From the NCBI GenBank assembly GCA_002049455.2, contig KV919331.1, forward strand, positions 1 through 22,009: 22,009 bases of DNA, read 5' to 3'. The notes under the pieces were generated by a model. That model saw nothing but the letters and a program-made list of their open reading frames with translations, was not told the DNA's origin and ran no database searches. The position numbers were made by a program, and so were the translations under genes. How positions within the stretch are numbered: the first letter of the stretch is position 1; each line of letters opens with the position of its first letter. Positions 9,794-18,619 of the stretch are shown piece after piece. Origin of the DNA: Porphyra umbilicalis (taxonomy: Eukaryota; Rhodophyta; Bangiophyceae; Bangiales; Bangiaceae).

Positions 9794-12700
9794 ATGGAGA
9801 GGCACCCAGACATATGGGGGTCCGACGGGTCATCCGCCTCCAAGAGGTCAAGGGATAGGGGGGATGGTGAGGAGCGAGATGGGGGTAGCGAGGAGAAGCG
9901 AGACGGCCGGCACGACGTGGAGCGAAGGCTGGCGCGCCGCGAGCGCAGGCGTTTGTCGCAGCGGCGCCGGCGTGCCGCGGCCACAGCCGCTCGCGATGCC
10001 GCGTGGCGGAACTGGGAGCACCTCAAAGCGCCGCCCTCCCATGTCTCCCGTCACAATCGTGCGCTGCGGCTGGCGGTCCGTCAGAGACGCTCGGCGCGGT
10101 CGTACAACAACTGTACGGATGACAATTGGTTTTTGAGTACATTTCCTGCCCCTACTCCTCCCCTTTCTTATCCCACGCCTGCGGTGCATGTTGGCAAACT
10201 CCCTTCCCCGCGTTCGCTTACGCCTTGCACGCCCCCCCCACGCTTCGGGCGCCCCGCGATGCGGGCGAAGACGACGCCGTGTTCATCATCGAGGATGACG
10301 ATCCCTCGGCGGCTGTGCCTGCCCTTCTACCATCGTCGACGAAGTGTGTCGTCAATGGTGTCGACATCACGACGTCGATGACGTCCATCTTCACCGATAA
10401 CACGCTTTACCGGTGGCTCGACGACAACGCGTTAAACGCGTACGGCCACGCGTGTGAGCAGCGTGTACCGGGCACTGCTCCTTCCGGTAGGTGGGTGTCG
10501 ACATTCCTCTGGCCGGCCATTGTCGCGCTGGCCCAGAGGGAGCCTTGCTTATCGTCCCTGTCGGGCACTCTGCCGTCTACTCTGTCGGCGCAGCTGAACC
10601 CTGCCGAATGGGGGCGGTTTTCCGTCCCCATCCACAATGGGAGCAGAGAAGTGGGACACTGGACCGTTTGTTGCGTGGACGGTGCAGCGCGCCCGCCGAC
10701 GTTGCGCATGGCGGACAGTCTCCGGCCGAGCGCGCGTGACGACGCCCGTCTCGCGGTGCACGCCGCCACGGAGAGGCGGCATGCGGCGCTGGTTTTATGG
10801 TGGATGGCCTTGATGGCCGCTGACGCGGGGGAGCCTTTTGATGCTACCGAGTGGCGGGTATTGGCATCACCCGCTCAGCTGCAACGGCAGGTGCAAGGTG
10901 ACTGTGGTGTGTTCGTGGCCTTCTGGACCAGCGTCCACCTCGGCGGGGGGGACGTACATCACGCCCCACTCTGTGACACCCTCATGTTTCGAAACGCTAT
11001 GAAGAGCACGATCCTTGCGGCTGCGATGGCCGAGGGCTTGGGACTTCCCTTTTACTTTGGTGCTGACGCCCTCCCCCGCACGGCGGCCGAGGCGGTCAAG
11101 TCGACGCCGCCGCCCCCCCCGACGGCGGCCAACGCCCTCCCCCGCACGGCGGTCACGTCGACGCCGCCGCCCCCCCCGACGGCGGCCAACGCCCTCCCCC
11201 GCACGGCGGTCACGTCGACGCCGCCGCCCCCCCCGACGGCGGCCAACGCCCTCCCCCGCACGGCGGTCACGTCGACGCCGCCGCCCCGCCCGACGGCGGC
11301 CAAAGCCCTCCCCCGCACGGCGGTCACGTCGACGCCGCCGCCCCCCCCGACGGCGGCCAACGCCCTCCCCCGCACGGCGGTCACGTCGACGCCGCCGCCC
11401 CCCCCGACGGCGGCCAACGCCCTCCCCCGCACGGCGGTCACGTCGACGCCGCCGCCCCCCCCGACGGCGGCCAACGCCCTCCCCCGCACGGCGGCCGACA
11501 AGGCTCCGCCGTCGCTGTGGTCGGGGAGGGTGACTCGGTCGCGTTCCGCCAAGGCCGCCGCGCGGGTTGTCGTCGGCGGCGCCGACGCGCCCGACTCGGA
11601 CGTGGAAGTGTCTACTGACACGGCGGCGGCGTCAGACTCCACCTGGGAGCCCGAGGAGTATGGCGGCGACGGCGGGGAAGCGGGGAGCTCAAGTGACGAC
11701 AGCACCAACACGGCGACGTCAACACCCGAGGCGGCGATCGAGGAGTACGGCGGCGACGGCGGGGCAGAGCGGAGCTCGAGTGAAGACAACACCAACACGG
11801 CGACGTCAGAACCAGAACCCGACACGGAGCCCGGGGACGGCGAGGTTGGCGGCAAGGGGAGCGTCGGCGCCAGCGACGGGTACCTGTGCAACGGGGCCAT
11901 CCGCATCGGCCTCGGTGAGCCGACTAAGTGCGATGCGATCAAGTCGATGAGTGGCAGCGCTCCTCCACCCGACCGGCGGAGAGAGATATGGCGACGTACG
12001 CTGGCAAAGCGTGAGGTGGTGCACCGCGCCGTGGGGCCGCACGTCGCGCCGGGCTGGGGTGTGGAGCACCCCAGCGACATCGAACAAGAGCCGCTCATAC
12101 AGAAGTGGCGTGCTGTCGTTGTCTACACCATCTTCTGGTTCAGGAACGGCCAGTGCCTGGAGTACAATGGGCAGTCAATTGACGGTGTGGCGCGCCTGAG
12201 AAACCACGGTTCCAAAACGCGGACGTGGGACCCCCCTTCCCGCCTTCCCCCTTCCCGCTGCCCCGTGAGGCGTAGCCTCATTTGGCGCGCCGTCCTCCAT
12301 CCTGACGATTGCTACTTTGTCATCATCCGCAGGTGGGACGACCCGACACGTCTCAGCGTCCGATGCGCGTGGTGGACCTACACCGCAGAGGCGGCGCTGA
12401 TCGCCTCCAGCGGGGGGGTGCATCGGGCGGAAGACGCCTCTACCCACCAGTGCCTAAACATCATCGAGGCTATGCGACGAACCCTGTGCGGACCCGCCGC
12501 ATCGCGGGCACTGATTGCTGCCATGCAGCGGTTCCAAGACGTGAAGGGCCATTGCCACCCCACCATGTGCGACACCGACTACGCGGACGGCATCTTCACG
12601 CGTGTTCTGGCGCTCGACGCGTATCGCTTACGCAAGAGCAACCAGGGCAAAACTGGCGAACCATTTGGCAAGGAGTCGGCCTTCGGTCGCCAGCTGACGG

Positions 12701-13026
12701 CGATCGGTTTTACTTGGGAGCAACACTCCCGTGCTCGCGACACTGAGCGGACCGCAATGGCGGTGTACAACGACTTGAAGAAGTGGCTAGCAGAGCACCA
12801 CGAGCTGCCGCGCCGCTCTGCGGGCGAGGCCACGCGAGAGGAGAAGTCTTTGGCCGAGAGAGTGATACGTGTGCGTACGTACTGGGAGAGCATGCCTGTG
12901 CGCATCACTGACCCTTTCGCCGCCTTGGGCGTTACGCCCGGGCGCACGCAGCGCGACTTGGACGCGGATCTCGACGCCAAGGTTCTCAAGCGGGCCCGAC
13001 GACGCAAGAGGAGAAAAACCACGTGA
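9794..13026 (+). CDS. Ulp1-like (C48) cysteine protease with Pro-repeat array and helicase-associated-like domains
   Basis: Two-exon model: 9794-10136 joined to 10271-13026, giving 1032 residues. Residues 1-115 are very basic (ERRLARRERRRLSQRRRR) and could bind nucleic acid or act as a nuclear signal. Residues about 150-345 are a Ulp1-type protease: His244 in GHW, Asp263 in MADSL, Cys326 in GDCGVF, with Gln321 or Gln323 as the oxyanion residue. Family members cleave SUMO or similar conjugates, and such domains are also common in proteins of DNA transposons. Residues 381-522 are a Pro-rich repeat array and 576-635 an acidic duplication. Residues 860-930 (QRFQDVKGHCHP to LTAIGFTWEQ) resemble a helicase-associated domain, with a second weaker copy after 945 (WLAEHHELPRRS, EEKSLAERV). 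The C-terminus is KRARRRKRRKTT. The start ATG has context CTCCATGG. No transposase core or terminal inverted repeat was seen. Confidence 0.75.
10137..10270 (+). other. Predicted 134-bp GT-AG intron of the Ulp1-like gene
   Basis: The donor is GTACATTTCC and the acceptor is GCGAAG. The interval is pyrimidine-rich and contains no AG until its last two bases, as expected for scanning to the first AG. The exon phases match (exon 1 ends after one base of a codon, exon 2 supplies two). The exon 2 frame has TGA at 10120-10122 just upstream, so the protein's N-terminus cannot come from unspliced sequence in that frame. Confidence 0.7.
11068..11493 (+). repeat. 57-bp in-frame tandem repeat (19-residue Pro-rich unit)
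   Basis: A 66-base first unit, six 57-base units (11134-11475) and a final partial unit. The unit encodes ALPRTAVTSTPPPPPTAAN. All but one of the 57-base units look identical at DNA level; the fourth overall has an Arg for Pro and a Lys for Asn. Such uniformity implies recent expansion or homogenisation. It forms a linker between the protease domain and the acidic region. Confidence 0.95.
11653..11826 (+). repeat. 87-bp in-frame duplication in the acidic region
   Basis: Two copies of a 29-residue acidic unit starting EEYGGDGG and containing SSSDDSTNTATS or SSSEDNTNTATS. Codon differences between copies show it is older than the Pro-rich array next to it. Confidence 0.85.
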
Positions 13027-13106
13027 CGAGGCACCACAGTGGGGGGGGGGTGTCGGAGAAGACAAGTGACGAGGCGCCAGAGTGGGGTGGGGGGGCGTTT
13101 GAGAAC
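13023..13106. repeat. 42-bp tandem duplication at the 3' end of the Ulp1-like gene
   Basis: GTGACGAGGCACCACAGTGG at 13023 recurs as GTGACGAGGCGCCAGAGTGG at 13065, each followed by a G-rich run. The stop codon of the upstream gene lies inside the first copy. The 13027-13112 gap between the two convergent genes holds nothing else that I can see. Confidence 0.75.
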
Positions 13107-13112
13107 ATTGGT

Positions 13113-14111
13113 TCAATGAACATAGTCTTCTTTTGTGGAAACCCCCCCCCCCTTCCCCCCAGACGCGCCATAATACTCGCCCCACAGCTTGCGCAGGGGC
13201 GGGTCCTCCCGACGCATCCGCTCGACTGCCCCCAGCACCACCCCCATCACCCGCTGGCCCGCTACATTCACCGTGCCGCCGCCGCGGTCCACCACCGCCC
13301 AGTCCAGCCACCCACCGCCACGCACGCCGTCGAGCACGCCCACGACCGACGACACGGGGGCGGCTTGCACGCCCGCCCGCACCGACGCGGCGATTAGGCG
13401 GCTCGTCACGGTTGCCACTGCCGCGGAAGTGTCGACCAACCGGGCGGCCCCTATGGTCGCTTCGTACTCGCGGGCGAGCCACGCTTTGCCGGCCGGGCCG
13501 GCGGGACCCCCCGCGGCGGCGCCTGCCGACGAGGTGGCGGTGGTGGTGGAGAGATTCAGTGCCGACGGGACCGCCGCCGCCAGCCCCTCCACGTCTATAA
13601 GCGCAGCCAACGGGCGGGCGGGCACCGCCGCCGGGTGGAGGAGGGCGGCAAGCGCCGACACGATCACCGACGCCATTTGGATGTGGATAGTCCACGCGGC
13701 GACGATGATAATCGCGCCGCGCAGAGTCGTCCTCGCCGACGCGAGGAGCGTCGCCAGCCGCGCGTTGTCTTCGGCGTCCGGCGCGGCGGCAAACGCAGAC
13801 GCCGCTTCGGCCGCGCCCTGCGCCGCCTCGTCGCGGACAGCGGACGGCGGAGGCAACAACCTCGGGGGCGCTGCGCCGTCGCGGCGTCCCTGGCGGCAGC
13901 GGCGGCGACGGCGCGTGCAGCGGCGGACCCAGCCCCCGTCGCAGACACGGGTGGCGGCCGAGGGGGCGACCAGGGGCCACGCCCGGCCGCACGCGTCGGC
14001 GCCCACGCAGCGGCACTCCCCACGCGTCGACACGCGGCCCGCCCCCGCGCGTGCCTGCCCCCCGCCGCCGACGCGGGCCACCGTCGAGCCGCAACACGCC
14101 GCCACCCGCAC
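13113..14111 (-). CDS. Cys-rich putative membrane protein, C-terminal part
   Basis: A 332-residue open frame with a good coding pattern. Numbered from 14111, residues 5-71 are Cys-rich (AACCGS, GECRCVGADACG, RVCDGGWVRRC). Residues 92-126 are an Ala/Asp/Glu helix, and 132-158 a strongly hydrophobic segment (GAIIIVAAWTIHIQMASVI) that should span a membrane. The rest is mixed and well balanced, with AGKAWLAREYEATIGAARLV and VVGVLDGVRGGGWLDWAVV, ending KEDYVH. The 14111 codon is GTG, so it is not the true start. Coding continues upstream in another frame to about 14300 (SVVASGAACVVRRAPIGAAA, STADARMAGGDSAPRV), so a small indel or splice lies near 14115. A Cys-rich ectodomain followed by a membrane helix suggests a surface or organelle membrane protein. 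No family is named. Confidence 0.5.
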   Translation of the reverse strand: MRVAACCGSTVARVGGGGQARAGAGRVSTRGECRCVGADACGRAWPLVAPSAATRVCDGGWVRRCTRRRRRCRQGRRDGAAPPRLLPPPSAVRDEAAQGAAEAASAFAAAPDAEDNARLATLLASARTTLRGAIIIVAAWTIHIQMASVIVSALAALLHPAAVPARPLAALIDVEGLAAAVPSALNLSTTTATSSAGAAAGGPAGPAGKAWLAREYEATIGAARLVDTSAAVATVTSRLIAASVRAGVQAAPVSSVVGVLDGVRGGGWLDWAVVDRGGGTVNVAGQRVMGVVLGAVERMRREDPPLRKLWGEYYGASGGKGGGVSTKEDYVH

Positions 14112-14400
14112 GGCAGCGCCGCACGCGTGGCGCCGAGTCGCCCCCGGCCATCCGAGCGTCGGCGGTGCTCAGCGGCGGCAGCGCCGGGGCGGCGGCGGCA
14201 CCGATGGGGGCGCGGCGCACCACGCAAGCCGCACCGCTGGCGACCACGCTCGGGTCTGCGGGTGGACGACGGGCGGCGACCGCCCAGGGCGGCCACGGGC
14301 GCCGACTGGTCGTGGCGCGCAGAGAAGACGGCACACGAGCCGAGGTGCCGTCGGGGACACTGCCCCCACGACGGTGCCTGCTCAGAACCAAGCACAGCAC

Positions 14401-14843
14401 ATCGAGTCTCTTGGCTTATCGCTCACGCTCGACAAAAAATCTCCTGCGCGCCGTCGACAATCTTTCTTGCGAGGTGGGGTCAGTCTGGGGGGGGACCGCA
14501 CCCCCTTTCGAGCAGTGCCGCGGAAACGGGGGCGCATTGCAAACCGCCGCGTGCCAGATTCTTTGGTGGTTGGGTTTTGTTGTTGGATCCAACGGCACTC
14601 CCTGGCGATCGTCAGAACCCCACCCCTTGGCCTGTTGCCCAAGCACCATCCCAGCAGTCTTCATCTGGCCGCCGCACGACCCGCCCCGCCTGTCGCCGCC
14701 GACGCCACCACCCCTCCCCGCCACCAGCTCTACCTGTGCCACCCTGTACCGCCCCCCCCCGCCCCCCACGTGCATCCGACAATGACGACGGCGACCGCCC
14801 CCGCCGTGGCCGCAATGGCGGCGTCTGGGGAGGACGCGCTCCG
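14401..14843 (+). other. 5' flank of the Ldh2-WD40 chimera, no clear exon
   Basis: I searched all frames here for the N-terminal half of an Ldh2-family enzyme (the catalytic SHG-type region) and did not find it. An ATG at 14782 in a fair context opens a short frame (MTTATAPAVAAMAASGEDAL, stop near 14865) that overlaps the Ldh2-like frame in another register. The stretch is C-rich before 14782 and may be a leader. Confidence 0.35.
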
Positions 14844-15989
14844 ATGGCCGGGTACTACCCGTTGATGGCCGTCGCCAAGGGCTGCATCGGCTTCACGGGC
14901 ACCAACGCGCGGCCGTCGATTGCGCCGCTGGGTGGCGTGCAGCCGATGCTGGGCACCAACCCGATCACTTTTGGGTGCGGCTCGGACGACCCCTTCCCGT
15001 ACGTCCTCGACTGCGCCACGTCGATCAACCAGCGGGGCAAGATTGAGCGCTACGCGCGCGAGGGCATGCCGACGCCCGCCGGCCAGGTCATTGACAAGCA
15101 GGGCATTGTCCGCACCGACACGGATGGGATCCTCAAGGACCTGACGACCCGGCAGTGCGCGCTCGCCCCGCTCGGCGGCGTGTCGATGGACACAGGCGCG
15201 CACAAGGGCACCGGCTACGCGACGCTGTGTGAGATCCTGTCGACGGCGCTGCAGGGCAACCCGACCTCCCCCGAGCTGACGGGCGTCGACCAGGCGACGG
15301 GCAAGCCGGCGCCAATGCCCCTCGGCCACTGGTTCATTGCGATTGACGTGGAGCGCTTCACGGAGGTGTCGACGTTCAACTCGCGCGTCGGCGGGCTGCT
15401 GCGGGAGCTCCGGTCGTCGGAGAAGAACCTAGTGGTGTCTGGGTCGGACGACGGCACGCTGCGCGTGTGGGACGCAGACCGCGGGGAGTGCGTGGCGGTG
15501 CTGAATGGCCACTCGTGCTCGGTCTCGTGCGTGTGTGTGGTGGAGGTCGGTGGGGGTGGTGACGGCGTTGACTGTGGCTGCAAGGTGCAGCGAGTGGTGT
15601 CTGGGTCGGACGACCACACGCTGCGCGTGTGGGATGCTGACCGCGGGGAGTGCGTGGCGGTGCTGAAGGGCCACTCTGACAAGGTCATGTGCGTGTGTGT
15701 GGTGGAGGTCGGTGGGGGTGGCGACGGCGGTGGCGGTGGCGGCAAGGTGCAGCGTGTGGTGTCTGGGTCGGCCGACCACATGCTGCGCGTGTGGGACGCA
15801 GGCCGCGGGGAGTGCGTGGCGGTGCTTGAGGGCCACTCGCACTGGGTCAGGTGCGTGTGTGTGGTGGAGGTCGGTGGGGGTGGTGTCGGCGGTGGCGGGG
15901 CGGCAAGGCGCAGCGTGTGGTGTCTGGGTCCCGGGACCGTACGCTGCGCGTGTGGGACGCAGGCCACGGGGAGTGCGTGGCGGTGCTGA
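14844..15989 (+). CDS. Chimeric ORF: Ldh2/malate dehydrogenase-family C-terminal region fused to WD40 repeats
   Basis: From ATG 14844, residues 1-195 match the NAD(P)-binding part of the Ldh2/YlbC malate or L-lactate dehydrogenase family: AGYYPLMAVAKGCIGFTGTN, LGTNPITF (GTNP at 37-40), VLDCATSINQRGKIE and AHKGTGYA (HKG at 120-122). Family members are usually about 330-360 residues. Here the N-terminal part, which carries the catalytic His, is absent, and so is the extreme C-terminus. At about 15430, after RELRSSEKN, the frame runs straight into WD40 repeats (VVSGSDDGTLRVWD). Blades 1-3 and the start of 4 are in this frame. It then stops at 15989 because of a frameshift near 15898. The enzyme part alone is unlikely to be active. 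The true start could be an upstream exon. Confidence 0.65.
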   Translation: MAGYYPLMAVAKGCIGFTGTNARPSIAPLGGVQPMLGTNPITFGCGSDDPFPYVLDCATSINQRGKIERYAREGMPTPAGQVIDKQGIVRTDTDGILKDLTTRQCALAPLGGVSMDTGAHKGTGYATLCEILSTALQGNPTSPELTGVDQATGKPAPMPLGHWFIAIDVERFTEVSTFNSRVGGLLRELRSSEKNLVVSGSDDGTLRVWDADRGECVAVLNGHSCSVSCVCVVEVGGGGDGVDCGCKVQRVVSGSDDHTLRVWDADRGECVAVLKGHSDKVMCVCVVEVGGGGDGGGGGGKVQRVVSGSADHMLRVWDAGRGECVAVLEGHSHWVRCVCVVEVGGGGVGGGGAARRSVWCLGPGTVRCACGTQATGSAWRC

Positions 15990-16120
15990 AGGGCCACCGT
16001 GACACGGTCACGTGCGTGTGTGTAGTGGAGGTCGGTGTGGGTGGTGACGGCGGTGGCGGTGGCGGCAAGGTGCAGCGAGTGGTGTCTGGGTCGGCCGACC
16101 ACACGCTGCGCGTTTGGGAG
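15432..16120 (+). repeat. 162-bp tandem repeats encoding five WD40 blades
   Basis: GTGGTGTCTGGGTCG recurs at 15432, 15594, 15756, 15917 and 16079, that is at steps of 162, 162, 161 and 162 bases. Each unit encodes 54 residues, with VVSGS, TLRVWD, GECVAVL, GH and CVCVVEV followed by a glycine loop that is longer than usual for WD40 blades. The near-identity of units implies recent amplification or conversion. The 161-base step marks a single missing base. Confidence 0.95.
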
Positions 16121-16381
16121 GCGTCCGCGGACGGAACTTTCATGAAGGGCCCCGTTTGGTCGTTGCCTGCGCGCATCGAGGAGTTGTCGGTTCTTCCGGC
16201 GCGCGTTGGGTCATTGTTGTGTGTCTGTTCCCCCGGTGTTGTTCTTGTGGACACACTCGTCGGGGAATGTTCTCCGCTTGCTTTTCCGTTTGGTGTGCGT
16301 ACCGCTCGCGCCTATGCTCCAGGTCGGGTGGTGTTTGGTGGTGCACAACGTGTCGACTTTGCTCACTTGCATCTTGTGTAG
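15899..16381 (+). pseudogene. Frameshifted C-terminal part of the WD40 protein
   Basis: After the missing base near 15898 the propeller continues in the next frame: QRVVSGSRDRTLRVWDAGHG, then a fifth blade (SADHTLRVWEAS). Two degenerate blade-like stretches follow (IEELSVLPARVGSLLCVCSP and TARAYAPGRVVFGGAQRV), with a stop at 16379-16381. With the preceding blades this would make a roughly seven-bladed propeller, a protein-interaction scaffold. The conservation on both sides of the break suggests that it is either very recent or a sequencing error. Confidence 0.6.
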
Positions 16382-16839
16382 GCGTCTGCACGGTGCGCGC
16401 CGGCCTGCACCCCCGCCTTTGTACGCGGCTCGGCGGCAAGGCGGCAGCCCTGGGGAGCGGGGCAGCGGCGGCGGTGGCCTTGCCGGTCATGCACGCGGGC
16501 CTCGGGCGGGCAGGCGGCGGTGGGCGCGGAGAGGTGCGTGGCACGCGACGCGGGTGGCGGCGGGACTGCGATCGAGCGGGCGGGTGCACGACACGGGGCG
16601 CGCTGCTGACGCGCCGCCTGCACGCTGGTGGCCGGCAACGCGCAGGCGACCAGCCGCGCAGGGTGCCCCGCTGCTTGCTGCCATGCGGCCGCGTGGGCCC
16701 CGCCTAGGGCGGCCGTCACGACGCCTCGACGGGCCTTTTCCCCCGCCCTCCCCCGCCCGCCTCTGGCCGCTCGCGTTGCGTCACCCCCCCCCCCCGCCTT
16801 GACGCTGCAGTGAGCGACGGATTGCGCACCGCGGCTGCC

Positions 16840-17190
16840 CGCTGGCGGGTGGTCTCCCCGAGCATGCCCACGCCCCGTGCAGCGCGCACTGCCGCCCTGC
16901 GGCCGCAGCGACGCGCCCGTCGGAGCAGACGGGCGGGGTTTGGCGGCGGCGGCAGCGGCCGGTGCCGTGGCGTCGGCCACGTCGGCCTCCACCTCTGCCG
17001 CCGCGGCCTCTGCCGCGACCGCCGCCACCTCGGCCGCCGGCCGCCGCGGCTGCCGCCTCCGTCGCCGCCGCCGCCTCTGCCGCCGTCGCCCTATCCGCCG
17101 CCTCTATCACCGTCGCCTCTGTCGCAACCGCCGCCTTTAACTACCCTCCGCTGCCGCCTGCCGCCCCCCCCTCTGCCGCCGCCGCCCCCT

Positions 17191-17252
<62 letters not shown>

Positions 17253-17547
17253 GCCTTTGCCACCTCCGCCTCCACCTCCGCCACTGCCCGCTGCGTCTGC
17301 CACTGCCGTCGCCGTTGTCGGTTTTGCCACTGCATTTGCCGCCGCCGCCTCTGCCGCGGCCTCTGGCCACCACCGCCTCTGCCTCGGTTTCTACAACCGC
17401 CGCCTCTGCCGCAGCGGCGCCCTCTACCGCGCCCGCTGCCGCCCGTACGACTGCTGCCGCTTCCGCCGCCGCCGCCCACACGGCGAGTGGCAGGCAGCGG
17501 GACGCAAGCGCACGCAGGCGGGGGTCCGCCGCCGCCAACGCGACCAC
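16840..17547 (-). CDS. Ala/Glu/Val-rich low-complexity coding blocks
   Basis: Minus-strand blocks in changing frames: VALAAADPRLRALASRCLPL and AVWAAAAEAAAVVRAAAG at 17547-17400, then ANAVAKPTTATAVADAAGSG into a polyglycine run (17280-17160). VIEAADRATAAEAAAATEAA lies near 17110, then EVEADVADATAPAAAAAAKP near 16960, ending around a GTGCACGGGG that could be a donor. Third positions include A and T (GAA, GCA, GTA), which argues against a random antisense frame. The composition resembles the candidate at 835-2975. Below 16840 the strand carries further weak coding (LGGAHAAAWQQAAGHPARLV) to a stop at 16363, overlapping the WD40 end on the other strand. Function unknown. Confidence 0.35.
17179..17280. 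repeat. (CCG)n-rich microsatellite with CCA interruptions
   Basis: A stretch of CCG/CGC trinucleotides broken by CCA and CCT triplets. It encodes a polyglycine linker in the minus-strand reading and polyproline in the plus-strand reading. Confidence 0.85.
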
Positions 17548-17845
17548 GGCTGGCCGCTCCCGCTGGCGGCGTGGACGGCCCCGACTCGGGTGTGGGACGT
17601 GGACGCCCCGTCTGGCGGCGGCCGCCAGAGCAGGAGTGGCCGGGGCGGTGCCAGCGCGCCGGTGGGTGCGTGGGGTGGGTGCCGCTCGACGCGTTTTGTG
17701 CTCTCTCCCCTGTCCGTTTTTTTTTTTTTTCTTCTTGTTACTCGTCTGTTGTCTTCAATGTCGGTTTGATTTCTTTTTTCTCGCTTGCTGTCTGTTCTCT
17801 TGCGTGTTTCCCCCGCTTTCATTGTTTCCTTCCTTCCTCACATAC

Positions 17846-18091
17846 CAGCTGCTGTCTGTGCACCCCGCGAGCGGCAGGCAGCGCGGCAGCTGCCGCGCAC
17901 AGCCCCCGCACGGGGCCACCCTCAGCGGCGGCCGGCGGCCGCCGCTGGGGAAGGGCCCCCGCCGCCCGCGGCCCCCGCAGCGTCCCCATCGCGCGACGCC
18001 GCCGCCGCGCGCCGGTGCCGCCCCGACGCGCCGACCGCGGCGCCCTGGGCGCTGTGCTCGCAGCGGTCGCCGGGGTGGCAGGGTGCCGCCA
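17846..18091 (-). CDS. Hypothetical coding block ending at a GTATGT donor
   Basis: No family. On the minus strand, just after the G20 run, one frame reads CHPGDRCEHSAQGAAVGASG. Nearer the end another reads EGGPVRGLCAAAAALPAARG then VHRQQL, directly before GTATGTGAGG (17845 downwards), a good 5' splice consensus. The purine-rich DNA after it (17700-17845 on the minus strand) shows no coding. It probably belongs to the same gene as the block at 18112-18619. The exact joining frame is uncertain. Confidence 0.35.
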
Positions 18092-18111
18092 CCCCCCCCC
18101 CCCCCCCCCCC

Positions 18112-18619
18112 ACCGCCGCTGGGGCGTGCCCGAGGCCGCCGCGCGCGCGGCGCAGCGGCACCACGGGCGCCCGCCACCCGGCGCGTCCGCCACGACCGGC
18201 AGGAGGCTAGGGCGCACGCGCGTCTCGGCGCCGACGTCGACGGCGACCGCGGCGGCCTGCGCGGACGTGCCCGTGGGGGGTCCCCCCGCGATGGCCACAG
18301 GCAGGACACGCGGACGGGGTGGGGCGACCCCCCCCCCGCCCAAACGGCCGAGGCGACGCCAGTGTCCGACCGGCAGCCGGCCCCACGCGGCCGCCCCGCC
18401 GCCACGCGGCGCCTCCATCGCCGGCGGCGGCTCCGCGCGCACCTCTGCGACGCGCGTCCTCCCCTGCTGCAGACGGTACAGCCCCCCCCCCCCTTCCAGC
18501 GGGCACGCCCACGCAACGCGCGCCGCGCCAGCCGGCCGACCGCCGAGGGGGCGCGACACGGGGCGCGACAAGCGGGGCGTCTGGGACACGGCGGTGCACG
18601 CCGCCGCGGCCCACCGACC
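18112..18619 (-). CDS. Hypothetical protein exon, best block of the 16.8-21.5 kb gene
   Basis: A continuous 169-codon frame. It is preceded on the minus strand by a T18 tract (A18 at 18634-18651 on the plus strand) and GCTGAG, a typical 3' splice site. It reads WAAAACTAVSQTPRLSRPVS, ARVAWACPLE, LYRLQQGRTRVAEVRAEPPP, AAAWGRLPVGHW, PRVLPVAIAGGPPTGTSAQA, AVAVDVGAETRVRPSLLPVV and PWCRCAARAAASGTPQ. Length, residue balance and GC-ending codons make coding likely, and runs of G12 and G10 inside it keep the frame as Gly codons. It ends at a G20 run where the frame becomes uncertain. I do not recognise the family. Confidence 0.5.

Noticed and set aside
9600..13140. Terminal inverted repeats or target-site duplications around the Ulp1-like gene
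   Set aside because: I compared 9600-9793 with 13023-13140 and found no inverted match. Only a 42-bp direct duplication follows the gene.
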